NCBI RefSeq assembly: GCF_001552535.1 | Contig: NZ_BCRJ01000028.1 | Coordinates: 1 to 64,000 of the forward strand | Length of the DNA stretch: 64,000 bases | DNA from: Nocardioides jensenii JCM 1364 = NBRC 14755 | GTDB lineage: Bacteria > Actinomycetota > Actinomycetes > Propionibacteriales > Nocardioidaceae | Direction: 5' to 3' | In this document: positions 35,946-44,463 of the stretch, one piece after another | Layout of the letters: every line of letters starts with the position of its first letter | How positions within the stretch are numbered: the stretch's first letter is position 1 | Translations under genes and position numbers: made by a program | Notes under the pieces: model-generated | The model's input: only the letters and a program-made list of their open reading frames with translations | Database searches by the model: none | What the model was told of the DNA's origin: nothing

Positions 35946-36748
35946 CGGGAGGTCCTCGCCCAGCAGATGGAACGTCGGTTGCCGGCCTGCCACTCCGCCT
36001 CGTGGAACCACGTGTAGGCGTAGTCGTAGTCAACCGGGTAGTTCATCCAGGCGCCGACGGAGTCGGAGCAGAAGTCACGGGACTTGACCTCCACGAGCCG
36101 GTCGCCCGGGTAGGGGTCGGTGTCGGTGCCGACCTTGATCGTGGTGACCGCCCGCCAGGTGTGCTTCTCCGAGCAGGGCACCTTGACGTCACCGACCACG
36201 CTGGGCCCCTCGGCGCAGACCATCCACTTGTCGTCGGGCCGACCCTTCAGCAGACCCTTGGCAGTCGTGGGCAGGTCGACGTACGACTTGGACTGCTCGC
36301 CCCCGCCGACCATGTCACAGCGGTACCAGCGGGCGCCGTTCTCCCAGGCCTTCTCCGAGGGGCGGAACCAGGCCCAGCTCACCACGCTGCGCATCACCAG
36401 GGACTCGTCGGCGCCGAGGAAGCGCTGGAACGTCGTCGAGCAGCGCTCGTAGGCGAAAATGGCGAGACCCTCGTCGTCGTGCTCGACATCGGAGAACTTC
36501 GCCGGCAGCGGCCCCACGGCGTAGGTCTCGGCGGTGTGGTCCTCGGTGCAGTCCACGGTCTTCGTGGCGTTGCTCGGCTTCGCGACGTCGTCGGGGGTGA
36601 GGTCACGACACGCGCCCAGCACGGGAGCCTCGACGGCGTCCACCTGGTCGGGGTCGACCCGGTCGTCGCCGTCGTCCTTGCCGCAGGCCACCAGCAGCAG
36701 GGCACAGGGCAGGGCGACGGCCAGCAACAGGCGTCGTACAGGGGGCAC
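35942..36748 (-). CDS. Septum-formation-domain lipoprotein, paralog 2
   Basis: Second copy in tandem: signal peptide with lipobox (LAVALPCALLLVACGKDD), then LGACRDLTPDDVAK, VDCTEDHTAETYAVG, RWYRCDMVGG, MVCAEGPSVVG, VPCSEKHTWRAVTTI and FCSDSVGAW. This is the same C...C-x3-H-T spacing as the neighbour. The C-terminal YAYTWFHEAEWQAGNRRSIC also aligns with YEWPERKQWAAGQHYGFC of paralog 1. 268 residues from GTG 36748. It precedes paralog 1 with a four-base overlap and lies 13 bp after the flavodoxin-like gene on the same strand, so all three could share a transcript. Confidence 0.78.
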   Translation of the reverse strand: MPPVRRLLLAVALPCALLLVACGKDDGDDRVDPDQVDAVEAPVLGACRDLTPDDVAKPSNATKTVDCTEDHTAETYAVGPLPAKFSDVEHDDEGLAIFAYERCSTTFQRFLGADESLVMRSVVSWAWFRPSEKAWENGARWYRCDMVGGGEQSKSYVDLPTTAKGLLKGRPDDKWMVCAEGPSVVGDVKVPCSEKHTWRAVTTIKVGTDTDPYPGDRLVEVKSRDFCSDSVGAWMNYPVDYDYAYTWFHEAEWQAGNRRSICWARTSR

Positions 36749-36760
36749 GTGGTCCGATCC

Positions 36761-37255
36761 TCAGGTGGTCAGCAGTGCCGCGATCGTACCGCCCAGCTCG
36801 TAGGCGGCCTCGGTCTCCGCCTCGCCGACGTCGCCGAGCACCTCGAGGACGTCGTACCCCTGGCGCCACCCGAGGGCGCCGACGATCGACTGGACCGAGC
36901 GGACCGCCCCGGTGGTGTCGTAGCGGCCGTGGACGTAGAGGCCGTAGGGGCGTTTCACGGTGGGGCCGGCCCCGGAGTCGTCGGCCGCCCCGGTCGGGTC
37001 CAGGGCGCCGCCGACCTGCAGGAACGTGGAGTCGAAGAAGTGCTTGAGCGCCCCGGACATGTAGCCGAAGTTGGCGCTGGTGCCGAGCAGGTAGCCGTCC
37101 GCGGCCAGCACGTCGTCGGCAGTCGCCTCCAACGCAGGTCGTACGACGACCTCGACGCCCTCGATCTCGTCATCGGAGGCGCCCGCGACGACCGCCTCGG
37201 TGAGTGTCTGCAGCGAGCGCGTGGGGGAGTGATGGACAACCAGCAGCCGGGCCAT
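36761..37255 (-). CDS. Flavodoxin-fold NAD(P)H-dependent reductase
   Basis: Flavodoxin/NADPH-dependent FMN reductase-like protein. The first strand and FMN phosphate loop read LLVVHHSPTRSLQTLTEAVV (residues about 4-23). LLGTSANFGYMSGALKHFFD near residue 56 is the WrbA-type flavin-binding segment (G-T-x-x-N-F-G-Y-M-S-G). KRPYGLYVHGRYDT follows. ATG 37255 gives 164 residues; further upstream in-frame codons run into the leuA leader region and were rejected. It is transcribed away from leuA. The physiological electron acceptor is unknown. Confidence 0.8.
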   Translation of the reverse strand: MARLLVVHHSPTRSLQTLTEAVVAGASDDEIEGVEVVVRPALEATADDVLAADGYLLGTSANFGYMSGALKHFFDSTFLQVGGALDPTGAADDSGAGPTVKRPYGLYVHGRYDTTGAVRSVQSIVGALGWRQGYDVLEVLGDVGEAETEAAYELGGTIAALLTT

Positions 37256-37304
37256 GAGACCCACCCTGTCACGGCGCCGAGGCTGCGCTAAAGTGGTTGT
37301 CGTC

Positions 37305-37349
37305 ATGAAGATGCGCAGCCTCCTCCTTCGCTGCCGCAACGAGGCCTGA
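37305..37349 (+). CDS. leuL: leuA leader peptide (14 residues, three consecutive Leu codons)
   Basis: Short open frame atg aag atg cgc agc ctc ctc ctt cgc tgc cgc aac gag gcc tga encodes [14 protein letters not shown]. The run of three leucine codons just before a hairpin, 81 bp upstream of leuA, is what is expected of a leucine-sensing leader peptide. Ribosome stalling at the Leu codons would change the fold of the downstream RNA. It has no strong ribosome-binding site, so a leaderless or near-leaderless mRNA is possible (taaagt at 37289-37294 could serve as a -10). Confidence 0.75.
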   Translation: MKMRSLLLRCRNEA

Positions 37350-37392
37350 AAGCCGGCCCCCTCGTTGCGGAGGCTCTGCTGCCCGTTCGGGC
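37316..37392 (+). promoter_or_regulatory. Putative leucine attenuator of leuA
   Basis: Mutually exclusive pairings are visible. The stem ccgcaacgagg (37334-37344) with cctcgttgcgg (37360-37370) is 11 bp and perfect and overlaps the end of the leader peptide. Alternatively agcctcc (37317-37323, the Leu codons) can pair with ggaggct (37369-37375). A small hairpin gcccg-tt-cgggc follows (37381-37392). No T-tract is seen, so control could act on translation or by Rho rather than classic intrinsic termination. Confidence 0.6.
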
Positions 37393-37429
37393 TGCTGACC
37401 GGCACACCACTCCGAGCAGCGAGGAAACC

Positions 37430-39199
37430 ATGACCAACCTGAGCAACACCGGCAACCAGCAGGCCACCAGCGGCATGCCGTTCGGCCGGTACACCGCCTT
37501 CGAACCGGTCGACGTGCCCGACCGCACCTGGCCGACGAAGAAGATCACCAGGGCCCCGCGTTGGCTCTCCACCGACCTGCGTGACGGCAACCAGGCCCTG
37601 ATCGACCCGATGACCCCGCCCCGCAAGCTGAGCATGTTCGAGCTGCTGGTGAAGATGGGCTACAAGGAGATCGAGGTCGGTTTCCCCAGCGCCAGCCAGA
37701 CCGACTTCGACTTCGTGCGTCAGCTGATCGAGGGAGACCGCATCCCCGACGACGTCCAGATCTCGGTGCTGACCCAGGCCCGCGAGGACCTCATCGAGCG
37801 CACCGTCCAGTCACTGGTCGGCTCCGACCGGGCCACCATCCACCTCTACAACGCCACCGCGCCGCTGTTCCAGCGCGTGGTCTTCGGGGTCACTCCCGAC
37901 GAGTGCCGCAACATCGCGGTCCGTGGCACCGAGATGGTGATGAAGTACGCCGAGGAGCTGCTCGGCGGCATCGTCGGCAGCCAGGACTTCGGCTACCAGT
38001 ACAGCCCCGAGATCTTCACCCAGACCGACACCGACTTCGCGCTCTCGGTGTGCGAGTCGGTCTCCGACGTGTGGCAGCCCGAGGCGGGTCGCGAGATCAT
38101 CCTCAACCTGCCGGCCACCGTCGAGATGTCGACGCCCAACACCTACGCCGACCAGATCGAGCACTTCGGTCGCGGCCTGACCCGGCGCGAGCACAGCGCG
38201 ATCAGCCTGCACCCGCACAACGACCGTGGCACCGCGGTCGCGGCCACCGAGCTGGCCCTGATGGCCGGCGCCGACCGCGTCGAGGGCTGTCTGTTCGGCC
38301 ACGGCGAGCGCACCGGCAACGTCGACCTGGTGACCCTGGGCATGAACCTGTTCAGCCAGGGCATCGACCCGCAGATCGACTTCAGCGACATCGACGAGGT
38401 GCGCCGCACCGTCGAGTACTGCACCAACCTGCCGGTGCACCCGCGCCACCCCTACGCCGGCGACCTCGTCTACACCGCCTTCTCCGGCTCCCACCAGGAC
38501 GCCATCAAGAAGGGCCTGGAGGATCTCGACAAGCAGGCCGCCGAGAGGGGCGTCCCCGTGGGCGAGCTTCCCTGGGAGGCGCCCTACCTGCCGATCGACC
38601 CGAAGGACGTCGGTCGCAGCTACGAGGCGGTGATCCGGGTCAACAGCCAGTCCGGCAAGGGCGGCGTGGCCTACATCCTCAAGGCCGAGCACAAGCTGGA
38701 GCTGCCGCGTCGTGCGCAGATCGAGTTCAGCCGGGTGGTGCAGCAGCGCACCGACTCCGACGGCGGCGAGATGACGCCCGAGGCGATCTGGGAGGTCTTC
38801 CGCAGCGAGTACCTCGACCGCGAGTCCCCGCTGAAGCTGAACTCGGTGCACACCTCCTCGGCGGCCGGCGAGAAGGACCAGCTCTCGGTGAACGTGTACG
38901 TCGACGGCGAGCTGCGGGCGCTGACCGCGTCGGGCAACGGGCCGATCAACGCGTTCACCAACGCGCTCAACGACCTGGTCGAGACCGAGCAGGCCGCCGG
39001 CAACGCGTCGTACGACGACCGCGGCGACGTGCGGGTGCTCGACTACCACGAGCACGCGCTCTCGGCGGGTGGCGACGCGATCGCCGCGGCCTACGTCGAG
39101 TGTGCGGTGGGCGACCAGATCCTGTGGGGTGTCGGCCTCGACGCCAACATCGTCACCGCCTCGCTCAAGGCCGTCGTCTCGGCGGTCAACCGCGCCTGA
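37430..39199 (+). CDS. leuA: 2-isopropylmalate synthase
   Basis: First committed enzyme of leucine biosynthesis: condenses acetyl-CoA with 2-ketoisovalerate. The HMGL-type TIM barrel begins [20 protein letters not shown] near residue 47. Metal-binding [20 protein letters not shown] lies near residue 260. The C-terminal regulatory LeuA dimer domain (about 440-589) supplies leucine feedback inhibition. It is of the actinobacterial long type (589 residues; [20 protein letters not shown] at the N-terminus). Start ATG 37430 is preceded by gcgaggaaacc. Expression is likely controlled by the leader peptide and stem-loops upstream. Convergent with the GNAT gene. Confidence 0.96.
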   Translation: MTNLSNTGNQQATSGMPFGRYTAFEPVDVPDRTWPTKKITRAPRWLSTDLRDGNQALIDPMTPPRKLSMFELLVKMGYKEIEVGFPSASQTDFDFVRQLIEGDRIPDDVQISVLTQAREDLIERTVQSLVGSDRATIHLYNATAPLFQRVVFGVTPDECRNIAVRGTEMVMKYAEELLGGIVGSQDFGYQYSPEIFTQTDTDFALSVCESVSDVWQPEAGREIILNLPATVEMSTPNTYADQIEHFGRGLTRREHSAISLHPHNDRGTAVAATELALMAGADRVEGCLFGHGERTGNVDLVTLGMNLFSQGIDPQIDFSDIDEVRRTVEYCTNLPVHPRHPYAGDLVYTAFSGSHQDAIKKGLEDLDKQAAERGVPVGELPWEAPYLPIDPKDVGRSYEAVIRVNSQSGKGGVAYILKAEHKLELPRRAQIEFSRVVQQRTDSDGGEMTPEAIWEVFRSEYLDRESPLKLNSVHTSSAAGEKDQLSVNVYVDGELRALTASGNGPINAFTNALNDLVETEQAAGNASYDDRGDVRVLDYHEHALSAGGDAIAAAYVECAVGDQILWGVGLDANIVTASLKAVVSAVNRA

Positions 39200-39206
39200 G
39201 CGAGGC

Positions 39207-39677
39207 TCAGTCGGGCAGCACCATCAGGTCGACCAGCAGGTCGGACCCCTCCCTGAGGGGTTCGACCTCGCCGGTGGGCACGAAGCCGTAGCGCTCGTAG
39301 GTCGTGCGCGCGGCCACGTTTCCCCGGGTCACGTCGAGCCTGACCCGGAGTCCCTCGGCACGGGCCTGCCCGACCACGTCGTCGAGCACCAGCCGGGCCA
39401 GGCCCCGGCGTCGGAACTCGGGGGCCGTCCACATCGCCACGATCTGGGCGACCCGGTCCTCGACGCGGAAGGCTCCGCCCAGAGCCGCTGGCGTGCCGTC
39501 GACGAAGACCACCACGGGCATGCTCTCCATCCGCATCAGCCAGTCGTCCTCGGTGAATGCCTGTTCCCGGGCGAAGGTGGATCCGAACGCGTCGGGGGAG
39601 TCGGCGAGGGAGCGCAATCGGATCTCGCGCCACACGGGCCACTCCTCGGGGGCCAGTCGACGCGTCTCGGTGCTCAC
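39207..39677 (-). CDS. GNAT-family N-acetyltransferase
   Basis: Acetyl-CoA-dependent acetyltransferase. The core acetyl-CoA-binding motif A reads IVAMWTAPEFRRRGLARLVL (residues about 85-105, R/Q-x-x-G-x-A), preceded by strand segments VVVFVDGTPAALGGAFRV and followed by RLDVTRGNVAARTTYERYGF, the usual motif B. 156 residues. The substrate is not predictable from sequence. Overlaps the start of the ion-transporter-like gene by four bases (transcribed after it on the minus strand). Confidence 0.85.
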   Translation of the reverse strand: MSTETRRLAPEEWPVWREIRLRSLADSPDAFGSTFAREQAFTEDDWLMRMESMPVVVFVDGTPAALGGAFRVEDRVAQIVAMWTAPEFRRRGLARLVLDDVVGQARAEGLRVRLDVTRGNVAARTTYERYGFVPTGEVEPLREGSDLLVDLMVLPD

Positions 39678-40468
39678 GACATCGCTCCTGCCTTCTCGGC
39701 GTCGTACTTGTTGCGAACAGCCTCGCGCATCTGGTCGATGTTCTCGCGCAGGGCATCGGAGATCAGCTCATCGGTGCGAGGGTCGTTGAGCACCGAGAAG
39801 ATCAGCCGGAAGACCGTGTCGCTGACCAGGCGGACGACGTCGTCGTGGAACGGCAGGAACTTGAGCCGGCCCATCTGCTGGTCCTTCTTGATCAGCTCGA
39901 CGATCATCATGTCGAGCTCGGCCCGGTTCTCGTCGAGCGCGCGGGCGATGTTGGTGGTGTAGTTGCCGGTCTGGAGCACCGCGGTGACCTCGTCCATCAC
40001 CGCGATCGTCACCGGCCTCTTGATCACCTCGACGATGGAGTCCGTGCCCTGCTTGACGATCGCGGCGGTGACCCGGTCGCCGAAGGCTCGGTCGGCGGCG
40101 CGACCGAGTCGGGCCAGCACGATGAAGATCCGCAGCAGCCGGAACGACCGGAACGCCGGGTTCGAGACCGGGATCATCCCCAGCACCTCGTACCAGTACT
40201 TCACCGGGAACCTCCAGCCCTCGCCGGAGCGGCGCCAGCGCCACACGAACTCGATCGCGAAGAGGGCACAGATCGCGTAGTCGGCGCGAATCACCCAGCG
40301 TTCGGTCGGGCCCGAGACGTCCCAGAACGTGATCCATGACAGCAGCACCACCGAGATGATCGCGATGACCAGCATGGTCCAGTCCGCGTAGCCGACCGGC
40401 GGCTTCGAGGGGTAGTTCGCGAGCGGGGACGTGTCGCCGGGTCTCGTCTGCCGGGTGTTCGCTGACAT
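39674..40468 (-). CDS. Ion-transporter-family protein with voltage-sensor-like domain but no pore
   Basis: Four membrane segments form what looks like an S1-S4 voltage sensor: S1 TMLVIAIISVVLLSWITF (about 31-48), S2 IRADYAICALFAIEFVWRW with acidic residues (about 60-80), S3 region YWYEVLGMIPVS, and an arginine-patterned S4 FRSFRLLRIFIVLARLGRAA (about 107-126) with Arg at three-residue spacing. After S4 there is no S5-filter-S6 unit; instead a soluble, helical C-terminal domain of some 130 residues follows (EVIKRPVTIAVMDEVTAVLQ; LDENRAELDMMIVELIKKDQ). 264 residues. Annotation pipelines call this an ion transporter. A stand-alone proton channel (Hv-like) or an enzyme-less voltage sensor are alternatives. 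Confidence 0.72.
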   Translation of the reverse strand: MSANTRQTRPGDTSPLANYPSKPPVGYADWTMLVIAIISVVLLSWITFWDVSGPTERWVIRADYAICALFAIEFVWRWRRSGEGWRFPVKYWYEVLGMIPVSNPAFRSFRLLRIFIVLARLGRAADRAFGDRVTAAIVKQGTDSIVEVIKRPVTIAVMDEVTAVLQTGNYTTNIARALDENRAELDMMIVELIKKDQQMGRLKFLPFHDDVVRLVSDTVFRLIFSVLNDPRTDELISDALRENIDQMREAVRNKYDAEKAGAMS

Positions 40469-40510
40469 GCGGCCAACACTGTCAGGTCGGCCCCGGATAG
40501 GGTCGGCGCC

Positions 40511-41044
40511 ATGCGTACCGCTCGGAGCATCACCTCGGTCCTCGCCGTCACGGCTGCCCTGCTCGCCACCGCCGGCTGCGGTGACTCGGACGACTCGGAC
40601 GACTCGTCCGGCGCCACGTCCGACTCCGGCGCCGCCGTGTGCACCGCCGACGACATCGATGTCAGCGGCGCCTTCGGGGACAAGCCGGTGGTGACACTGC
40701 CCGAGGACTGCACGCCGCCCACGACCGTGGTGACCAAGGACCTCAGCGCCGGCTCAGGCCCCGCCGCGGAGGCAGGTGGCACGGTGGTGACCGACTACCT
40801 GCTCGTCACCTGGTCGGACCAGCAGGTCCTCGACAACTCCTACGACCGTGGCCAGCCGTTCCCGGTGACCCCGCTGGGCGAGGCGCCGGTCATCGACGGC
40901 TGGAACGAGGGGCTGATCGGCATCCAGAAGGGCGCCCGCCGACTGATCATCATCCCGCCGGAGAAGGGATACGGAGAGGGCGGTCAGGGCATCAAGCCGA
41001 ACGAGACCCTGGTCTTCGTCGTGGACGCGGTCGACGTCAGCTGA
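40511..41044 (+). CDS. FKBP-type peptidyl-prolyl isomerase lipoprotein
   Basis: Extracytoplasmic proline isomerase. Lipoprotein signal peptide with lipobox ATAGC (SVLAVTAALLATAGCGD), then an acidic Asp/Ser linker (SDDSDDSSGATSDSGAA), then the FKBP core: VVTDYLLVTWSDQQVLDNSY, PFPVTPLGEAPVIDGWNEGL and GARRLIIIPPEKGYGEGGQG, ending in VFVVDAVDVS. 177 residues. ATG 40511 is the natural start. Divergent from the ion-transporter-like gene. The outer-face location suggests assistance in folding of exported proteins. Confidence 0.9.
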   Translation: MRTARSITSVLAVTAALLATAGCGDSDDSDDSSGATSDSGAAVCTADDIDVSGAFGDKPVVTLPEDCTPPTTVVTKDLSAGSGPAAEAGGTVVTDYLLVTWSDQQVLDNSYDRGQPFPVTPLGEAPVIDGWNEGLIGIQKGARRLIIIPPEKGYGEGGQGIKPNETLVFVVDAVDVS

Positions 41045-41080
41045 CCGCTCCGGGGCCGCACGGGAGCTAGATTGCCGACC

Positions 41081-41938
41081 ATGCCGCGCTCTTCGCTCGT
41101 CTCCGAACGCATCGGGCAGTTCTTCCTCGAGGAGGACCGTCTCGAGTACACCGAGTACGGCTCGGGTGAGCGCTGGGTCGTGCTGGTCCACGGCCAGCTG
41201 ATGCCGCGTCGCATGTGCCAGCCGTTGGCCCGCGCCCTGGCTGCCGAAGGCATGCACGTGGTCGCCATCGACCTGCTCGGGCACGGCCGCTCCGACCGAC
41301 CGGCCGACCCGCTGGTCTACTCGATGACCGCGTTCGCGGAGCAGGTGGTCGCGCTGCTCGATCACCTCGGGGCCGAGCAGGCCGTCATCGGCGGTACGTC
41401 GTTGGGTGCGAACGTGTCGCTCGAGGTCGCCGCGATCGCCCCCGAACGGGTGCGCGGGCTCCTGGTCGAGATGCCGGTGCTCGACAACGCCCTCGAGGTC
41501 GGCCTCGTCGTCTTCGGACCGATGATGTTGGGCGCCCGGTTCCTGCCGATCACGGTGAAGACCCTGCGCGCCCTGACCCGTCCGATCCCGCGAGGACTCG
41601 TCCCCTTCTGGGCCGGGGTCCTGCTCGACACCTGCGACCAGCAGCCGGCCGCGATGGCGGCGGTGTTGCACGGCATCGTCTTCGGGCGGATCGCCCCACC
41701 GGCCAAGGTACGGCGCGCGATCGACGTACCCACCCTGGTGGTCGGTCACCCTGCCGACCCGATCCACCCGGCGGCGGACGCGGCGATGCTGGCCGAGGAG
41801 ATCCCCGGGGCACGGTTCGTGCAGGCCCGGAGCATCGTCGAGTGGCGGTTGCGGCCCGAGCGTCTCGACGACGAGGCCGCCCGCTTCGTCCGGGAGTGCT
41901 GGGAGACACGCGCCGCCAGCGGGCTCCGCGGCCTCTGA
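41081..41938 (+). CDS. Alpha/beta hydrolase
   Basis: Serine hydrolase of the alpha/beta fold. The oxyanion region is VLVHGQLMPRRM near residue 34, the nucleophile elbow GGTSLGANVSLEVAAIAPER near 104 (G-T-S-L-G). The catalytic acid and histidine lie in TLVVGHPADPIHPAADAAML near 220, but the final histidine near RFVQARSIVEWRL is not obvious, and the His in PIHPAA may fill the role. 285 residues from ATG 41081. It ends 17 bp before recO. The substrate is unknown; esterase or haloperoxidase-like function is possible. Confidence 0.82.
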   Translation: MPRSSLVSERIGQFFLEEDRLEYTEYGSGERWVVLVHGQLMPRRMCQPLARALAAEGMHVVAIDLLGHGRSDRPADPLVYSMTAFAEQVVALLDHLGAEQAVIGGTSLGANVSLEVAAIAPERVRGLLVEMPVLDNALEVGLVVFGPMMLGARFLPITVKTLRALTRPIPRGLVPFWAGVLLDTCDQQPAAMAAVLHGIVFGRIAPPAKVRRAIDVPTLVVGHPADPIHPAADAAMLAEEIPGARFVQARSIVEWRLRPERLDDEAARFVRECWETRAASGLRGL

Positions 41939-41955
41939 CCCGGCACAATGGACCC

Positions 41956-42684
41956 GTGCCCCTCTATCGCGCCGAAGCCGTCGTGCTGCGCACCCACAAG
42001 CTGGGTGAGGCCGATCGCATCATCACGCTGCTGACCCGCAACCACGGGCTGGTGCGCGCGGTCGCCAAGGGCGTACGACGGACGTCGTCGCGGTGGGGGT
42101 CGCGGCTCGAGCCGTTCACCCACGTCGATCTGCAGTTGGCCGAGGGGCGCAACCTCGACACCATCACCCAGGCCGAGACCCTCGACCCCTTCTCGGGCCA
42201 GTTGGGCGCCGACTACGAGCGCTACACCGCCGGCACGGCGATGCTCGAGACCGCCGAACGCCTGATCATGGAGGAGCGGCAGCCCTCGCTGCAGCAGTTC
42301 CTGCTGCTCGTCGGCGGTCTGCGCGCGCTGACCTCACCGGAGCGTCGTCCGGGGCAGGTGCTCGACTCCTACTTCCTGCGATCACTGTCGGTGGCCGGCT
42401 ACGCGCCGTCGTTCGACTCCTGTGCCCGCTGTGACACCCCCGGGCCGCACCGCTGGTTCAACCCGGCGGCCGGCGGCATCCTGTGCAGCGCCTGCCGGCT
42501 CCCGGGCTCGGCGAACCCGTCGTCCGAGACGGTCGCGGTCCTGGGCGGTCTGCTGGCCGGCGACTGGCCGTTGATCGACGCTTCCGAGCCGCGACACCTC
42601 AAGGAGGCCAGCGGGTTGGTGGCGGCGTACCTGCACTGGCACCTGGAGCGACGGCTGCGTTCGCTGGAGTACGTCGAACGCTGA
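41956..42684 (+). CDS. recO: DNA repair protein RecO
   Basis: Recombination mediator that works with RecR to load RecA on gapped DNA. The OB-fold N-terminus begins PLYRAEAVVLRTHKLGEADR and IITLLTRNHGLVRAVAKGVR. The helical C-terminal domain includes a zinc site formed by CARCDTPG (near residue 157) and CSACRLPG (near 178). At 242 residues it is typical. GTG 41956 is the start matching the conserved beginning. It precedes uppS with a MarR gene inserted in the opposite direction between them; recO and uppS are adjacent in most actinobacteria. Confidence 0.95.
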   Translation: MPLYRAEAVVLRTHKLGEADRIITLLTRNHGLVRAVAKGVRRTSSRWGSRLEPFTHVDLQLAEGRNLDTITQAETLDPFSGQLGADYERYTAGTAMLETAERLIMEERQPSLQQFLLLVGGLRALTSPERRPGQVLDSYFLRSLSVAGYAPSFDSCARCDTPGPHRWFNPAAGGILCSACRLPGSANPSSETVAVLGGLLAGDWPLIDASEPRHLKEASGLVAAYLHWHLERRLRSLEYVER

Positions 42685-42732
42685 GCCGGGCGCCGGTCGC
42701 CGGGCGCGGGGCTGTTCGGGCCGGACACTGGC

Positions 42733-43188
42733 CTACTCGTGCGGAGTGCCCTTCTCGATCCAGTGGTCGACGGTGTCGTTGAAGCGTCGCAGCGAGCTGA
42801 GGAGGTTGTCGCGTTCGGCCGGGGTCCACGAGGACAACAACAGGTCGAGCATGCTGCGCCGGTGGTCGCGGGCCTCGGTCAGCGAGACCCGGCCCAGCTC
42901 GGTCAGGGTGAGCAGCGACGCTCGCCGGTCGGACTCGTCCACGGTCTTCTCGGCGAGGCCGAGACGGACCACGGTCTGCACCTGTCGGGTGATCGTCGAC
43001 GGGTCGAGTCGGAAGGCCTGCGCGATGGCGCCGAGCCGTTGCGGTCCCTCGTCGTCGAGCAGACAGAGGATGCCGTAGCTGGAACGCTCCAGCTCGACGT
43101 CCCCGGAAGCCGTCCGGACATGGATCGCCTGGGTGCGTCGGAGCAGGGTGAACAGCTGCTGCTCGATGAGATCGTTCTGTGACTCCAC
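42733..43188 (-). CDS. MarR-family transcriptional regulator
   Basis: Winged-helix repressor. QNDLIEQQLFTLLRRTQAIH is the dimerization helix. The DNA-binding part reads PQRLGAIAQAFRLDPSTITR (recognition helix near residue 68) followed by the wing SDRRASLLTLTELGRVSLTE (D-R-R-A near 92), the MarR signature. 151 residues from GTG 43188. It is divergent from uppS (45 bp apart) and convergent with recO. No obvious target gene is adjacent apart from uppS itself, so the inducing ligand is unknown. Confidence 0.88.
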   Translation of the reverse strand: MESQNDLIEQQLFTLLRRTQAIHVRTASGDVELERSSYGILCLLDDEGPQRLGAIAQAFRLDPSTITRQVQTVVRLGLAEKTVDESDRRASLLTLTELGRVSLTEARDHRRSMLDLLLSSWTPAERDNLLSSLRRFNDTVDHWIEKGTPHE

Positions 43189-43232
43189 GGCTGAAGCATA
43201 GGACTCCCTGCCCGACCCCCTAGTGTTGTCCC

Positions 43233-44009
43233 GTGAATCGAGTGCCCCGTCGTCCCACGCCCCACCCGTCCGGGGCCACCCCGCCGCCGATCCCGAGGGA
43301 GCTCGTGCCACGCCATGTGGCCGTCGTGATGGACGGCAACGGGCGTTGGGCCAAGGAGCGTGGCCTGCCCCGAACGAAGGGCCACGAGGCGGGCGAGTCC
43401 TCCCTGTTCGACGTGGTCGAGGGAGCGATCGAGATCGGCGTGAAGGCGATCTCGGCGTACGCCTTCTCCACCGAGAACTGGAGCCGGTCACCCGAAGAGG
43501 TCAGGTTCTTGATGGGCTTCAACCGCGACGTGATCCGGCGGCGGCGCGACGAGATGCACGAGCTCGGCGTCCGCGTGAAGTGGGCCGGCAGGGCCCCGCG
43601 GCTCTGGAAGTCGGTGATCAAGGAGCTGCAGATCGCCGAGGAGCTCACCAAGGACAACAAGGTCTGCACGCTGACCATGTGCGTCAACTACGGCGGGCGT
43701 GCCGAGGTGGCCGACGCCGCCCGGTCGATCGCCGAGGCCGTGGCGGCGGGCCGCCTCGACCCGAAGAAGGTCGACGAGAAGACGTTCGCCAAGCACCTCT
43801 ACGTGCCCGACCTCGCCGACGCGGACCTGGTCTGGCGTACGTCGGGGGAGCAGCGACTCTCGAACTTCATGCTCTGGCAGGCGGCGTACTCGGAGTTCGT
43901 GTTCACCGACGTGCTGTGGCCCGACGTCGACCGTCGAGACCTGTGGCAGGCCGTCGACACCTATGCGCGCCGGGACCGCCGCTACGGCGGCGCACTGCCC
44001 AACGCCTGA
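43233..44009 (+). CDS. uppS: Isoprenyl transferase (cis-prenyl diphosphate synthase, UppS-like)
   Basis: Makes the polyprenyl phosphate carrier of cell-wall synthesis by adding isopentenyl units in cis. Conserved regions: [20 protein letters not shown] near residue 28 (catalytic Asp), [20 protein letters not shown] near 71, and the C-terminal [20 protein letters not shown] near 206 with [14 protein letters not shown]. 258 residues. GTG 43233 start. In actinobacteria with several paralogs this one next to recO is often the decaprenyl diphosphate synthase; the chain length cannot be read from sequence. Confidence 0.94.
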   Translation: MNRVPRRPTPHPSGATPPPIPRELVPRHVAVVMDGNGRWAKERGLPRTKGHEAGESSLFDVVEGAIEIGVKAISAYAFSTENWSRSPEEVRFLMGFNRDVIRRRRDEMHELGVRVKWAGRAPRLWKSVIKELQIAEELTKDNKVCTLTMCVNYGGRAEVADAARSIAEAVAAGRLDPKKVDEKTFAKHLYVPDLADADLVWRTSGEQRLSNFMLWQAAYSEFVFTDVLWPDVDRRDLWQAVDTYARRDRRYGGALPNA

Positions 44010-44031
44010 TCAGGTCGGCCCGGTTCCACGC

Positions 44032-44463
44032 TCAGGAGCAGCTGGCGCAGGTGCCGAAGATCTCCAGGGTGTGGCTGATGTCGGCGTAGCCGTGCTCGGC
44101 GGCGATCGCCTTGGTCCAGCGCTCGACGGTCGGTCCCTCGACCTCCACCGTCGCGCCGCACGACCGGCAGACGAGGTGGTGGTGGTGCGAGTCCGAGCAG
44201 TGTCGGTAGGCGGCCTCGCCGTCCTCGGTGCGGAGGACGTCGACCTCGCCGCTGTCCGCGAGCATCTGCAGGGTGCGGTAGACCGTGGCCAGGCCGACCT
44301 TCTCGCCCGACGCGTCGAGCAGCGAGTGGATCTCCTGCGCACTGCGGAAGTCGTTGAAGGTCGAGAGCACGTTGGCGACGGCCAGACGCTGCTTGGTCGG
44401 CCGTGCCATGGCCGCTGGGGCCCGGCCGGTGCTCGACTCGGTGGTGGGGTCAGTGTTCGTCAT
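44032..44463 (-). CDS. zur: Fur-family zinc uptake regulator Zur
   Basis: Metal-sensing repressor. The winged helix includes RPTKQRLAVANVLSTFNDFR and GLATVYRTLQMLADSGEVDV (recognition helix near residue 60). Metal ligands are seen in HCSDSHHHHLVCRSCGATVE near residue 88 and the C-terminal EIFGTCASCS, the structural CxxC pairs. 143 residues from ATG 44463, a start that overlaps the end of znuB. Being the last gene of the zinc ABC operon, with Zur-type palindromes in front of znuA, argues for Zur rather than Fur and for autoregulation. Confidence 0.9.
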   Translation of the reverse strand: MTNTDPTTESSTGRAPAAMARPTKQRLAVANVLSTFNDFRSAQEIHSLLDASGEKVGLATVYRTLQMLADSGEVDVLRTEDGEAAYRHCSDSHHHHLVCRSCGATVEVEGPTVERWTKAIAAEHGYADISHTLEIFGTCASCS

